Source: a bacterium (lineage in GTDB: Bacteria; Bacillota; Bacilli; Lactobacillales; Streptococcaceae). Taken from it: 64,000 nt of DNA. The DNA lies in NCBI GenBank assembly GCA_905221435.1, contig CAJNDD010000001.1, positions 143,486-207,485 of the forward strand, given 5' to 3'. Each line of letters begins with the position of its first letter. Position 1 is the stretch's first letter. Below the pieces are notes generated by a model, which was given only the letters and a program-made list of their open reading frames with translations, was not told where the DNA came from and ran no database searches. Of the stretch, positions 57,028 through 64,000 are shown one piece after another. Position numbers and translations under genes: made by a program.

Positions 57028-57774
57028 ATGGAAGAACAATTATTAAAATCAGGAGAGCGCATCAATCAGCTCTTTTCGACAGATATCAAAATCATTCAAA
57101 ACAAAGAGGTGTTTAGCTATTCGGTAGATAGTGTTCTCTTGTCGCGCTTTCCTCGCTTCCCTAAACGGGGCTTAATTGTGGACTTTTGTGCAGGGAATGG
57201 GGCAGTAGGGCTTTTTGCCAGCACTCGTACTCAGGCACAGATATTATCTGTAGAGATTCAGGAACGCTTGGCGGATATGGCAGAGCGTTCGGTTCAGTTG
57301 AATGGCTTGGAAGAGCAGATGCGAGTCATCTGCGATGATTTGAAAAATATGCCTGCCCACATTCAGGGAAGTAAGGTAGATATGATTTTGTGTAATCCAC
57401 CTTATTTCAAGGTGGATCCGCATTCTAATCTCAACGAGAGTGAGCACTACCTTCTGGCCAGACACGAAATTACGACTAACCTAGAAGAAATCTGTCGAAG
57501 TGCTCAGAGTATTCTCAAGTCTAATGGCCGTTTGGCCATGGTCCATCGTCCTGATCGGCTCTTGGATATCCTAGATATGCTCAAACGCCACAATTTGGCA
57601 CCCAAGCGCTTGCAATTTGTCTATCCGAAACGTGAGAAGGAGGCCAATATGCTCTTAATCGAAGCTATCAAGGATGGATCGACTAGTGGCTTTAAGATCT
57701 TGCCACCTCTCATTGTTCACAATGATGATGGTTCCTATACACCAGAAATTCAAGAGATTTACTATGGATCATAA
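57028..57774 (+). CDS. tRNA1(Val) (adenine-37-N6)-methyltransferase-like protein
   Basis: The 248-residue SAM-dependent enzyme has the SAM loop [14 protein letters not shown] and the N6-adenine catalytic motif CNPPYF. It matches the TrmN6/YfiC group, which modifies A37 of one tRNA-Val; the exact target here is inferred. It shares a short overlap (57764-57774) with the GIY-YIG gene, a common arrangement in Firmicutes. Confidence 0.85.
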   Translation: MEEQLLKSGERINQLFSTDIKIIQNKEVFSYSVDSVLLSRFPRFPKRGLIVDFCAGNGAVGLFASTRTQAQILSVEIQERLADMAERSVQLNGLEEQMRVICDDLKNMPAHIQGSKVDMILCNPPYFKVDPHSNLNESEHYLLARHEITTNLEEICRSAQSILKSNGRLAMVHRPDRLLDILDMLKRHNLAPKRLQFVYPKREKEANMLLIEAIKDGSTSGFKILPPLIVHNDDGSYTPEIQEIYYGS

Positions 57775-58048
57775 GGCCTATATGTATGTTGTGGAGTGCC
57801 GCGACGGTTCTTACTATACGGGCTATACAACGGATGTGAAGAGGCGCCTTGCCGTTCATAATAGTGGGAAGGGAGCCAAATATACCCGAGCACGCTTGCC
57901 AGTCAAACTCATCTATGTAGAGGGGTTTGCCAGCAAGGAAGAAGCCATGTCTGCAGAGGCTCTCCTCAAACGAAAGAAACGTCCACAGAAAGAACGATTT
58001 TTATCTGAAAATCAAGAGAAAAATCTAGTCAATCATATTGATATCTAA
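57764..58048 (+). CDS. GIY-YIG nuclease superfamily protein (UPF0213)
   Basis: The 94-residue protein has the GIY-YIG core: [19 protein letters not shown] with the two tyrosine motifs, followed by [20 protein letters not shown] (the conserved Arg) and [13 protein letters not shown] (the Glu). Function unknown; related to UvrC-type nuclease domains. ATG 57764 lies inside the methyltransferase gene. Confidence 0.85.
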   Translation: MDHKAYMYVVECRDGSYYTGYTTDVKRRLAVHNSGKGAKYTRARLPVKLIYVEGFASKEEAMSAEALLKRKKRPQKERFLSENQEKNLVNHIDI

Positions 58049-58095
58049 TGAGGAGTCCTTTGGCCCCTCTTACTTTTGTCAAAAAAGGAAAAAAG

Positions 58096-58104
58096 TGCTA
58101 AAAT
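58096..58104 (+). promoter_or_regulatory. Extended -10 promoter of ppaC
   Basis: TGCTAAAAT, 30 bases before the ppaC start. Confidence 0.6.
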
Positions 58105-58133
58105 AAGATGAATAAATTTAAAGAGGTATTATC

Positions 58134-59069
58134 ATGTCTAAGATTCTAGTATTTGGTCATCAAAATCCAGACTCAGATGCCATCGGGTCATCTGTAGCCT
58201 TTGCTTACCTTGCAAAAGAAGCTTATGGATTGGACACAGAAGCAGTTGCTCTCGGTACTCCAAACGAAGAAACAGCCTTCGTTTTGAACTATTTTGGTGT
58301 GAAAGCACCACGTGTTATCACATCAGCTAAAGCAGAAGGTGCAGAACAAGTCATATTGACTGACCACAATGAATTCCAACAATCAGTGTCAGATATCGCT
58401 GAAGTAGAAGTTTACGGAGTTGTGGATCACCACCGTGTGGCTAATTTTGAAACTTCCAGCCCACTTTACATGCGCTTGGAACCAGTTGGATCAGCGTCTT
58501 CTATCGTTTACCGCATGTTCAAAGAGCATGGTGTAGCTGTTCCTAAAGAAATCGCAGGTTTGATGCTTTCAGGCTTGATTTCAGATACTCTTCTTTTGAA
58601 ATCACCAACAACACACCCAACCGATAAAGTCATTGCTCCTGAGTTGGCTGAATTAGCAGGCGTCAACTTGGAAGAATACGGTCTTGCTATGCTGAAAGCT
58701 GGTACGAACTTGGCTAGCAAATCTGCTGAAGAATTGATTGACATCGATGCTAAGACTTTTGAACTCAACGGAAATAAGGTTCGTGTTGCCCAAGTCAATA
58801 CAGTTGATATTGCTGAAGTCTTGGAACGCCAAGCAGAAATCGAAGCAGCAATGCAAGCGGCTAATGCGGCAAACGGCTACTCAGATTTTGTCTTGATGAT
58901 TACAGACATCGTCAACTCAAACTCTGAAATTCTGGCTCTTGGATCAAACATGGACAAGGTGGAAGCTGCCTTCAATTTCAAACTTGAAAACAACCACGCT
59001 TTCCTTCCAGGTGCTGTTTCACGTAAGAAACAAGTGGTGCCACAGTTGACTGAAAGCTTTAATGGCTAA
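58134..59069 (+). CDS. ppaC: Manganese-dependent inorganic pyrophosphatase
   Basis: PpaC (family II) hydrolyses pyrophosphate and pulls biosynthetic reactions forward. The 311-residue protein has [12 protein letters not shown] near residue 8, the DHH motif [11 protein letters not shown], and the C-terminal DHHA2 domain ending in [14 protein letters not shown], with the Arg-Lys-Lys that binds substrate. AGAGG precedes the ATG. Confidence 0.97.
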   Translation: MSKILVFGHQNPDSDAIGSSVAFAYLAKEAYGLDTEAVALGTPNEETAFVLNYFGVKAPRVITSAKAEGAEQVILTDHNEFQQSVSDIAEVEVYGVVDHHRVANFETSSPLYMRLEPVGSASSIVYRMFKEHGVAVPKEIAGLMLSGLISDTLLLKSPTTHPTDKVIAPELAELAGVNLEEYGLAMLKAGTNLASKSAEELIDIDAKTFELNGNKVRVAQVNTVDIAEVLERQAEIEAAMQAANAANGYSDFVLMITDIVNSNSEILALGSNMDKVEAAFNFKLENNHAFLPGAVSRKKQVVPQLTESFNG

Positions 59070-59117
59070 CAGTCTGAGTGATGATTGAAACGTGGAAACA
59101 CTTGTTTCCATATAACT

Positions 59118-59142
59118 AAAGGGGTTTCGGCTCCTTTTTTTC
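59118..59142 (+). terminator. Terminator of ppaC
   Basis: AAAGGGG-TTTCGG-CTCCTTT with T7 follows a GGAAAC-actt-GTTTCC hairpin. Confidence 0.75.
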
Positions 59143-59154
59143 TAGGAGAGAAAG

Positions 59155-59667
59155 ATGTTAGAAAATGGTGATTTGATTTTTGTGAAGGACCTTTCAGATA
59201 TGGGGCAGGCCATCCAGGCTTCTACTGGACACTATAGTCATGTAGCCATCTTTTTGGACGGTTTCATCTATCATGCTAGTGGGCAAGCAGGTGTCATCTG
59301 TCAAGAACCAGCTGATTTTTTTGAACCGACTCATCTCTACGACCTTTATGTCTATCCAGAGATGGAAGCTGACTTGGTGAAGGAGAAGGCTTGCAAGCAT
59401 CTAGGAGTTCCTTATAATAGCTCGTTTTATCCAGATGGGAATGGCTTTTACTGTTCCCAGTACATCGCTGAAATCCTACCGATTTTTGAGAGCGTACCGA
59501 TGAAATTTGGGGATGGGGAGCAGGAGATTAGTGATTTTTGGAGGGAATATTACAGGAAACTCGAACTTCCTGTTCCTCTGAATCAACCAGGGACCAACCC
59601 CAGTCAGTTAGCAGCATCCCCTCTTTTAGAATGTAAAGAAAGGAATCTTCATGATTCAGATTTTTAA
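59155..59667 (+). CDS. YiiX-like permuted papain-fold (NlpC/P60-like) hydrolase
   Basis: The 170-residue protein is of the YiiX/YaeF type: LENGDLIFVKDLSD starts the fold, QASTGHYSHVAIFLDG contains the catalytic His, and GNGFYCSQYIAEIL the Cys, in the permuted order. Such enzymes cut amide or ester bonds in cell-wall peptides or lipids. No signal peptide is visible, so it may be cytoplasmic. It overlaps the next gene by 17 bases. Confidence 0.82.
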   Translation: MLENGDLIFVKDLSDMGQAIQASTGHYSHVAIFLDGFIYHASGQAGVICQEPADFFEPTHLYDLYVYPEMEADLVKEKACKHLGVPYNSSFYPDGNGFYCSQYIAEILPIFESVPMKFGDGEQEISDFWREYYRKLELPVPLNQPGTNPSQLAASPLLECKERNLHDSDF

Positions 59668-60301
59668 TCCATCTCGTTTGACTCGACAGCCATTTTTTGG
59701 AGAATTGATCCGCTATCTGGACCAGAATGATGATGTGATTCTACGGGAAATCAAGGCTCAATTTCCAGAAGTAGCAGTTGATAAACTCATGGAAGAATAT
59801 ATAAAGGCAGGTTTGATTCTAAGGGAAAACAAGCGTTATTACCTCAATCTTCCTATGCTTGAGTCCCTTGATGATCTTGAACTGGATCAAGAGATTTTTG
59901 TCAGAGAGGATAGTTCAGTTTATCATGCTCTGTTAGAGCAGAGTTTTGAGACAGAATTGCGCAATCAAACCAATGCAGCTATTTTAGTTGAAAAAACTGA
60001 CTTCTCGAGAAAAAAAATGACCCTGTCTAATTATTTCTACAAGGTCAAGCACCAATATCCTTTGACAGAAAGACAGCAGGAACTCTATGCCATTTTGGGA
60101 GATGTCAATCCTGAGTACGCCCTCAAGTATATGACGACTTTTTTACTGAAGTTCCTCAAAAAAGACCATCTTATGCAGAAACGCCGTGATATCTTTGTGG
60201 ATGGTTTGGTCGTCTTGGGCTATATTGTGCAAAACGAAGAAGGGAAGTATGAGTTGGCTGTTGATTTCGACAAGGAACGGTTGACTTTCTATTTACCTTA
60301 A
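59651..60301 (+). CDS. DUF1803 protein
   Basis: The 216-residue protein resembles DUF1803, a family I recall mainly from streptococci. It begins IQIFNPSRLTRQPFFGELI and has no membrane span or catalytic motif I recognise; VDKLMEEYIKAGLILRENKR looks like a winged-helix fragment. AAAGGAATC precedes the ATG. Function unknown; it is co-transcribed with the YiiX-like gene. Confidence 0.7.
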   Translation: MIQIFNPSRLTRQPFFGELIRYLDQNDDVILREIKAQFPEVAVDKLMEEYIKAGLILRENKRYYLNLPMLESLDDLELDQEIFVREDSSVYHALLEQSFETELRNQTNAAILVEKTDFSRKKMTLSNYFYKVKHQYPLTERQQELYAILGDVNPEYALKYMTTFLLKFLKKDHLMQKRRDIFVDGLVVLGYIVQNEEGKYELAVDFDKERLTFYLP

Positions 60302-60324
60302 TTGCTTGCTTTTGAGCAGATTGT

Positions 60325-60377
60325 TTGACTTTACTAAAGAATAAGCATAAACTGAATGTAAGCGATAACCATTATCG
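60325..60377 (+). promoter_or_regulatory. csbD promoter with a palindromic operator-like site
   Basis: TTGACT (60325-60330), 17-base spacer, TAAACT (60348-60353). CGATAA-cca-TTATCG (60363-60377) lies 9 bases downstream of the -10 box, where a bound repressor would block transcription. Confidence 0.6.
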
Positions 60378-60402
60378 TATTAAAAGCAAAGGAGACAGAG
60401 CT

Positions 60403-60603
60403 ATGTCACTTGAAAATAAATTGGAACAAGCAACTGGTGCTATCAAAGAAGGATTTGGGAAAGTTACTGGCGATAGCAAAACAGAAGCAGAAGGTGCTGT
60501 AGAAAAAACAGTTGCGAAAGCAAAAGAAGTTGTTGAAGATGCTAAAGGTGCTGTAGAAGGTGCCGTTGAAGGTCTTAAAAATTCATTTAAGAAAGAAGAC
60601 TAA
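60403..60603 (+). CDS. CsbD-like stress protein
   Basis: The 66-residue acidic protein has two repeats of a CsbD-type helix: [20 protein letters not shown] and [19 protein letters not shown]. CsbD-like proteins are abundant under general stress, with unknown mechanism. The ATG at 60403 follows AAAGGAG, while 26 in-frame codons upstream overlap the promoter. It is monocistronic with its own terminator. Confidence 0.88.
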   Translation: MSLENKLEQATGAIKEGFGKVTGDSKTEAEGAVEKTVAKAKEVVEDAKGAVEGAVEGLKNSFKKED

Positions 60604-60636
60604 AAAAATCAAGGGAAAACTTCCCTTGATTTTTTT
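60603..60636. terminator. Bidirectional terminator between csbD and murE
   Basis: AAAAAATCAAGGGAA pairs exactly with TTCCCTTGATTTTTT across three bases. Confidence 0.92.
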
Positions 60637-62080
60637 ATAGATAACGTTCTGCGATAGCCGCATCTCCAGGATAGTCTTCTTTCTTTCCTTGGACGATCTG
60701 GTAGCAATCAGCTCCCTTACCAGCAATAATCACGGCATCAAGTTCTTGATTTGTGATGGCCATAGCTGCCTTGATGGCTTGTTCACGCTCGGCAATCTTT
60801 TCAACAGGATGACTGATGTAGCTGCTGATTTCTTCAGCAATGGCCATTGGATCTTCATAGTTTGGATCATCCGCAGTTAGAAAGACTTGAATCTCAGGAT
60901 GTTGATTGAGAAGGAGTCCAAAGTCTTTGCGACGACTTTCACCCTTGTTTCCAGTCGAACCGAGAACCAGAACAATCTTTCCAGTTTGATGGGTTTCAAC
61001 AACAGAAATCAGTTTTTTCAGACTATCACCATTGTGGGCATAGTCGATGAAGACCTTAGCTCCATTTTTCTGAGTGAGAACTTCCATACGTCCAGGAACG
61101 CGGGTTGCAGCGATCCCTTTTTTGATGTCCTCTAGACTGGCACCTAGACGAAGGCAGGCAAGTCCTGCAGCGACTGCATTTTCTTGATTGAAGTGGCCAA
61201 TGAGTTGGATATCATAATCTCCAGCAAGTTTACCTGTAGCTGAAAAGCTAAAAGCTCTGGAATTCTCGATTTGGTTACTAGACTGGCTACCATAGAAGTC
61301 ATGGTCTTGATGTTCCACTTGTTCTTTCAGTACAGAAAAGTGGTCCATGTCGCTGTTGATGACAACTGCTCGGCTATTTTTCATCAAGAGACGTTTGTGG
61401 TAGAAGTAATCTTCAAAACTAGGATGTTCAATTGGTCCGATATGATCAGGGCTGATATTGAGGAAAACTCCTACATCAAAAGTCAGACCATAGACGCGTT
61501 TGACCAGATAGGCTTGACTGGAGACTTCCATGATGAGATGGGTCCTACCATTCTTAACAGCCTGAGCCATCATATCAAAGAGATCAATGCTCTCAGGAGT
61601 TGTGAGGGCAGATTTAAAGAAGGTCTTACCATCTAAGGTTGTATTCATGGTAGACAGCATAGCTGGGCGATGGTGTTGAGCCAAGATGTTATAGGCAAAA
61701 TAGGCCGCTGTTGTCTTACCCTTGGTTCCAGTGAAGGCGATAATTTTGAGTTTCTCTTGTGGATTACCATAAAACTCCATAGCAATCAAACTCATGGCTT
61801 TCTTGATATCGCTCACAATGATGACGGGGATACCGACTTCGTAGTCCTTTTCAGCTACATACCATCCGAGACCTTGTGTAATAGCAGAGGTAAGAAATTC
61901 TTTTTTAAAGGTAGCGCCTTTTACAAAAAAAAGAGTGCCTTCTTTTACTTTTCGGCTATCGTAACTGATGCTATCAAAAACGACATCACTGTAGTTGTAG
62001 TGGTAGTGCCCTTGGTCGATAATCTCGCGGAAGAGACCATCTTTTTTTAAAATATCTAATACGGTTTCAATCTTTATCAT
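60635..62080 (-). CDS. murE: UDP-MurNAc-L-Ala-D-Glu:L-lysine ligase
   Basis: MurE adds the third amino acid to the peptidoglycan stem peptide. The 481-residue protein has the ATP loop TGTKGKTT at 117-124, the Mur-ligase motif [10 protein letters not shown], and [17 protein letters not shown] near residue 405. That DDPNxEDP in place of DNPR fits L-lysine rather than meso-diaminopimelate. It is divergent from the flippase gene downstream. Confidence 0.96.
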   Translation of the reverse strand: MIKIETVLDILKKDGLFREIIDQGHYHYNYSDVVFDSISYDSRKVKEGTLFFVKGATFKKEFLTSAITQGLGWYVAEKDYEVGIPVIIVSDIKKAMSLIAMEFYGNPQEKLKIIAFTGTKGKTTAAYFAYNILAQHHRPAMLSTMNTTLDGKTFFKSALTTPESIDLFDMMAQAVKNGRTHLIMEVSSQAYLVKRVYGLTFDVGVFLNISPDHIGPIEHPSFEDYFYHKRLLMKNSRAVVINSDMDHFSVLKEQVEHQDHDFYGSQSSNQIENSRAFSFSATGKLAGDYDIQLIGHFNQENAVAAGLACLRLGASLEDIKKGIAATRVPGRMEVLTQKNGAKVFIDYAHNGDSLKKLISVVETHQTGKIVLVLGSTGNKGESRRKDFGLLLNQHPEIQVFLTADDPNYEDPMAIAEEISSYISHPVEKIAEREQAIKAAMAITNQELDAVIIAGKGADCYQIVQGKKEDYPGDAAIAERYL

Positions 62081-62185
62081 ACTTTCTATTGTAAACCGAA
62101 AGTCGTAAATTTACAAGTAACAAGGAAAAGTTTATAATGGAAGATGAGGAAAATTTCCTAGTTATCAAAATTGAATGAGGAAGCT

Positions 62186-63808
62186 ATGTCTAACGAAAAC
62201 AATCACCAGCAAGCCCAGATGTTGCGAGGGACTGCTTGGCTAACAGCTAGCAACTTTATTAGTCGCCTCCTTGGGGCTATCTACATTATTCCCTGGTATA
62301 TTTGGATGGGGACTTATGCCGCCAAGGCAAATGGACTCTTTACCATGGGCTACAATATTTATGCTTGGTTCTTGCTGATTTCAACAGCAGGTATACCTGT
62401 TGCGGTTGCCAAACAAGTAGCTAAGTACAATACCATGCGAGAAGAAGAGCACAGCTTTGCTTTGATTCGGAGTTTTTTAGGTTTTATGACAGGATTGGGT
62501 CTAGTCTTTGCCTTGATCTTGTATCTCTTTGCCCCTTGGTTAGCAGACTTGTCGGGCGTGGGGAAAGACCTGATTCCTATCATGCAGAGTTTGGCTTGGG
62601 CGGTCTTGATTTTCCCGTCTATGAGTGTTATCCGTGGCTTTTTCCAGGGGATGAATAACCTGAAACCCTATGCTATGAGCCAAATAGCAGAGCAGGTGAT
62701 TCGTGTTATCTGGATGTTGTTGGCGACCTTCTTCATTATGAAGATGGGTTCTGGAGACTACTTATCGGCCGTTACCCAATCGACCTTTGCGGCCTTTGTG
62801 GGGATGGTGGCAAGTTTTGCAGTCTTGATTCATTTTCTTTCCAAGGAGGGACTGCTCCAAAAGGTATTTGAAACACGAGATAAGATTAATAGCAAGCGAC
62901 TTTTAGTTGACACCATCAAGGAAGCCATCCCTTTTATCCTGACAGGATCAGCCATTCAACTCTTCCAAATCTTGGATCAGATGACCTTCATCAACAGTAT
63001 GACTTGGTTTACCAACTATAGCAAGGAAGACTTGGTTGTCATGTTCTCCTATTTCTCAGCCAATCCCAACAAAATCACCATGATTTTGATCTCTGTTGGG
63101 GTTTCGATTGGAAGTGTTGGCTTGCCACTTTTGACGGAAAATTATGTCAAAGGTGATTTGAGAGCCGCTGCTCGTCTTGTCCAAGATAGTATGACCATGC
63201 TCTTTATGTTTCTCTTGCCAGCAACGGTTGGAGTGGTCATGGTAGGGGAACCTCTTTATACAGTCTTTTACGGGAAGCCAGATAGTTTGGCCATGGGTTT
63301 ATTTGTCTTTGCAGTTTTGCAGTCTACTATCTTAGGCTTGTATATGGTCTTGTCTCCTATGCTTCAGGCCATGTTCCGCAATCGCAAGGCAGTGCTTTAC
63401 TTTGTCTATGGTTCCCTTGCCAAGCTAGTCTTGCAATTGCCAACCATTGCCATTTTCCACAGCTACGGTCCCTTAATCTCAACGACTATCGGACTTATCA
63501 TTCCAAATGTTCTGATGTACCGAGAGATTTGCAAGATAACGGGTGCACGCCGTAAGATTATCTTAAAACGGACAATTTTAATTACGATTTTGACAATGGT
63601 CATGTTTCTCTTAGTTGGTTTCCTACAGTGGATTTTAGGATTTTTCTTCCAACCAACAGGACGTTTGTGGAGCTTCCTATATGTTGCTCTTATAGGCGGT
63701 ATAGGTGGAGCTCTCTATGGCTTCATGAGTCTAGCTATTTGCTTGTTGGATAAAGTAATCGGTAAATCGAAGGCAGAACGCCTGAGAGCACGATTTAAAT
63801 TATCATAA
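62186..63808 (+). CDS. murJ: Lipid II flippase-like MOP transporter (MurJ/YtgP)
   Basis: The 540-residue protein of the MVF/PST group has 12-14 hydrophobic spans, starting with GTAWLTASNFISRLLGAIYI and with PSMSVIRGFFQGMNNLKPYA, typical of YtgP/MurJ. In streptococci this protein acts as a lipid II flippase. It neighbours murE in the pneumococcal order. The ATG at 62186 follows GAGGAAG; an in-frame TTG at 62171 lacks a better site. A terminator and an IS200-type end follow. Confidence 0.88.
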   Translation: MSNENNHQQAQMLRGTAWLTASNFISRLLGAIYIIPWYIWMGTYAAKANGLFTMGYNIYAWFLLISTAGIPVAVAKQVAKYNTMREEEHSFALIRSFLGFMTGLGLVFALILYLFAPWLADLSGVGKDLIPIMQSLAWAVLIFPSMSVIRGFFQGMNNLKPYAMSQIAEQVIRVIWMLLATFFIMKMGSGDYLSAVTQSTFAAFVGMVASFAVLIHFLSKEGLLQKVFETRDKINSKRLLVDTIKEAIPFILTGSAIQLFQILDQMTFINSMTWFTNYSKEDLVVMFSYFSANPNKITMILISVGVSIGSVGLPLLTENYVKGDLRAAARLVQDSMTMLFMFLLPATVGVVMVGEPLYTVFYGKPDSLAMGLFVFAVLQSTILGLYMVLSPMLQAMFRNRKAVLYFVYGSLAKLVLQLPTIAIFHSYGPLISTTIGLIIPNVLMYREICKITGARRKIILKRTILITILTMVMFLLVGFLQWILGFFFQPTGRLWSFLYVALIGGIGGALYGFMSLAICLLDKVIGKSKAERLRARFKLS

Positions 63809-63834
63809 AAATATTTTATAAATATAGATAAAGA

Positions 63835-63866
63835 AACAACCTTTCTGTTATATAAAGGTTGTTTTT
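63835..63866 (+). terminator. Terminator after the flippase gene
   Basis: AACAACCTTT (63835-63844) pairs with AAAGGTTGTT (63854-63863) followed by T residues. Confidence 0.85.
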
Positions 63867-63879
63867 ATTATGTGACTAT

Positions 63880-64000
63880 TAGTCCGTCTCGCTCCGTAAG
63901 GTGCGAGACAAATAAACCACCCGCTATGCGGGTGCGCATCGAAGGTTATACCAAAAAAACTCCAAACGCGATACAATAAAGGTGTTCAAGCCAATTGTAA
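63880..64000 (+). mobile_element. Left end of an IS200/IS605-family element (transposase beyond window)
   Basis: Two subterminal hairpins are visible: GTCTCGC (63886-63892) / GCGAGAC (63903-63909), and CACCCGC-tat-GCGGGTG (63918-63934). The second resembles the left-end hairpin used by Y1 transposases. The following AAGGTTATACC and AAAAAAACTCC sequence resembles the leader of the streptococcal IS200-type tnpA as I remember it. The transposase would begin just past the window edge. Confidence 0.75.

Overview
The window is a chromosome segment of a low-GC Gram-positive bacterium. It almost certainly belongs to the mitis group of Streptococcus, very near S. pneumoniae, S. pseudopneumoniae or S. 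mitis. The grounds are near-verbatim agreement of many encoded proteins with remembered pneumococcal ones (MetF, Pnp, EgtU/EgtV, SczA/CzcD, DpnI, ExoA, TrpE-A, PpaC, MurE), two BOX repeats, and pneumococcal-style gene neighbourhoods. Several blocks that I recall as distant in S. pneumoniae (metE to mrnC; birA; egtUV to trp; TCS and L31; murE) are adjacent here, so a rearranged sister species is at least as likely as S. pneumoniae itself. No rRNA, tRNA, CRISPR array or intact prophage was seen.

Layout. 1-8.9 kb: end of metE, metF, a long structured leader, pnp, cysE, a nucleoside phosphorylase-like gene, a RibD/DHFR-like gene, cysS, mrnC and a PucR-type regulator. 9-11.5 kb: birA (minus) and an O-antigen-ligase-like membrane protein. 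11.5-17.2 kb: a MarR-controlled operon ending in the ergothioneine transporter genes egtV/egtU, then pnuC behind a leader that is probably an NAD+-II riboswitch. 17.2-19.1 kb: small membrane protein, sczA and czcD (zinc). 19.2-21.8 kb: an 841-residue fused ABC transporter. 21.8-26.1 kb: galR, galK, galT and a thioesterase. 26.2-27.5 kb: a DpnI-type restriction cassette whose dpnI is frameshifted. 27.6-31 kb: pbuX, xpt with a guanine riboswitch, a VOC protein and exoA. 31.1-38.1 kb: DUF3290/DUF421 pair, a BOX element, a heterodimeric ABC exporter, a second BOX and two genes assigned to teichoic-acid AATGal synthesis and priming.

38.1-46.1 kb is a tryptophan region: a stand-alone second trpB with its own T-box, then a second T-box and trpEGDCFBA. 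46.1-47.7 kb holds a WYL regulator and a GyrI-like gene, bracketed by a perfect 50-bp direct repeat made from the 3' end of the prepilin peptidase gene. 47.6-53.6 kb: prepilin peptidase, acetyltransferase, DUF2974 hydrolase, a TetR-controlled FNR-like gene and a BceRS-like two-component system. 53.7-64 kb: rpmE2, a phage integrase remnant, acetyltransferase, HAD-cyclophilin fusion, S1 protein (CvfD-like), methyltransferase, GIY-YIG protein, ppaC, two poorly known genes, a CsbD-like gene, murE, a MurJ-type flippase, and the left end of an IS200-family element running off the window.

The window is mostly core metabolism with small accessory insertions. Regulation is unusually readable: two tryptophan T-boxes, a guanine riboswitch, a likely NAD+ riboswitch, and operators for MarR, SczA, GalR/CcpA, WYL and TetR regulators. 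No wholly new system is proven. The points most worth a second look are the 50-bp-flanked WYL module that rewrote the end of the prepilin peptidase, the T7 frameshift in dpnI, the extra T-box-controlled trpB, the pnp leader, and the TetR/FNR-like pair with matched operators.
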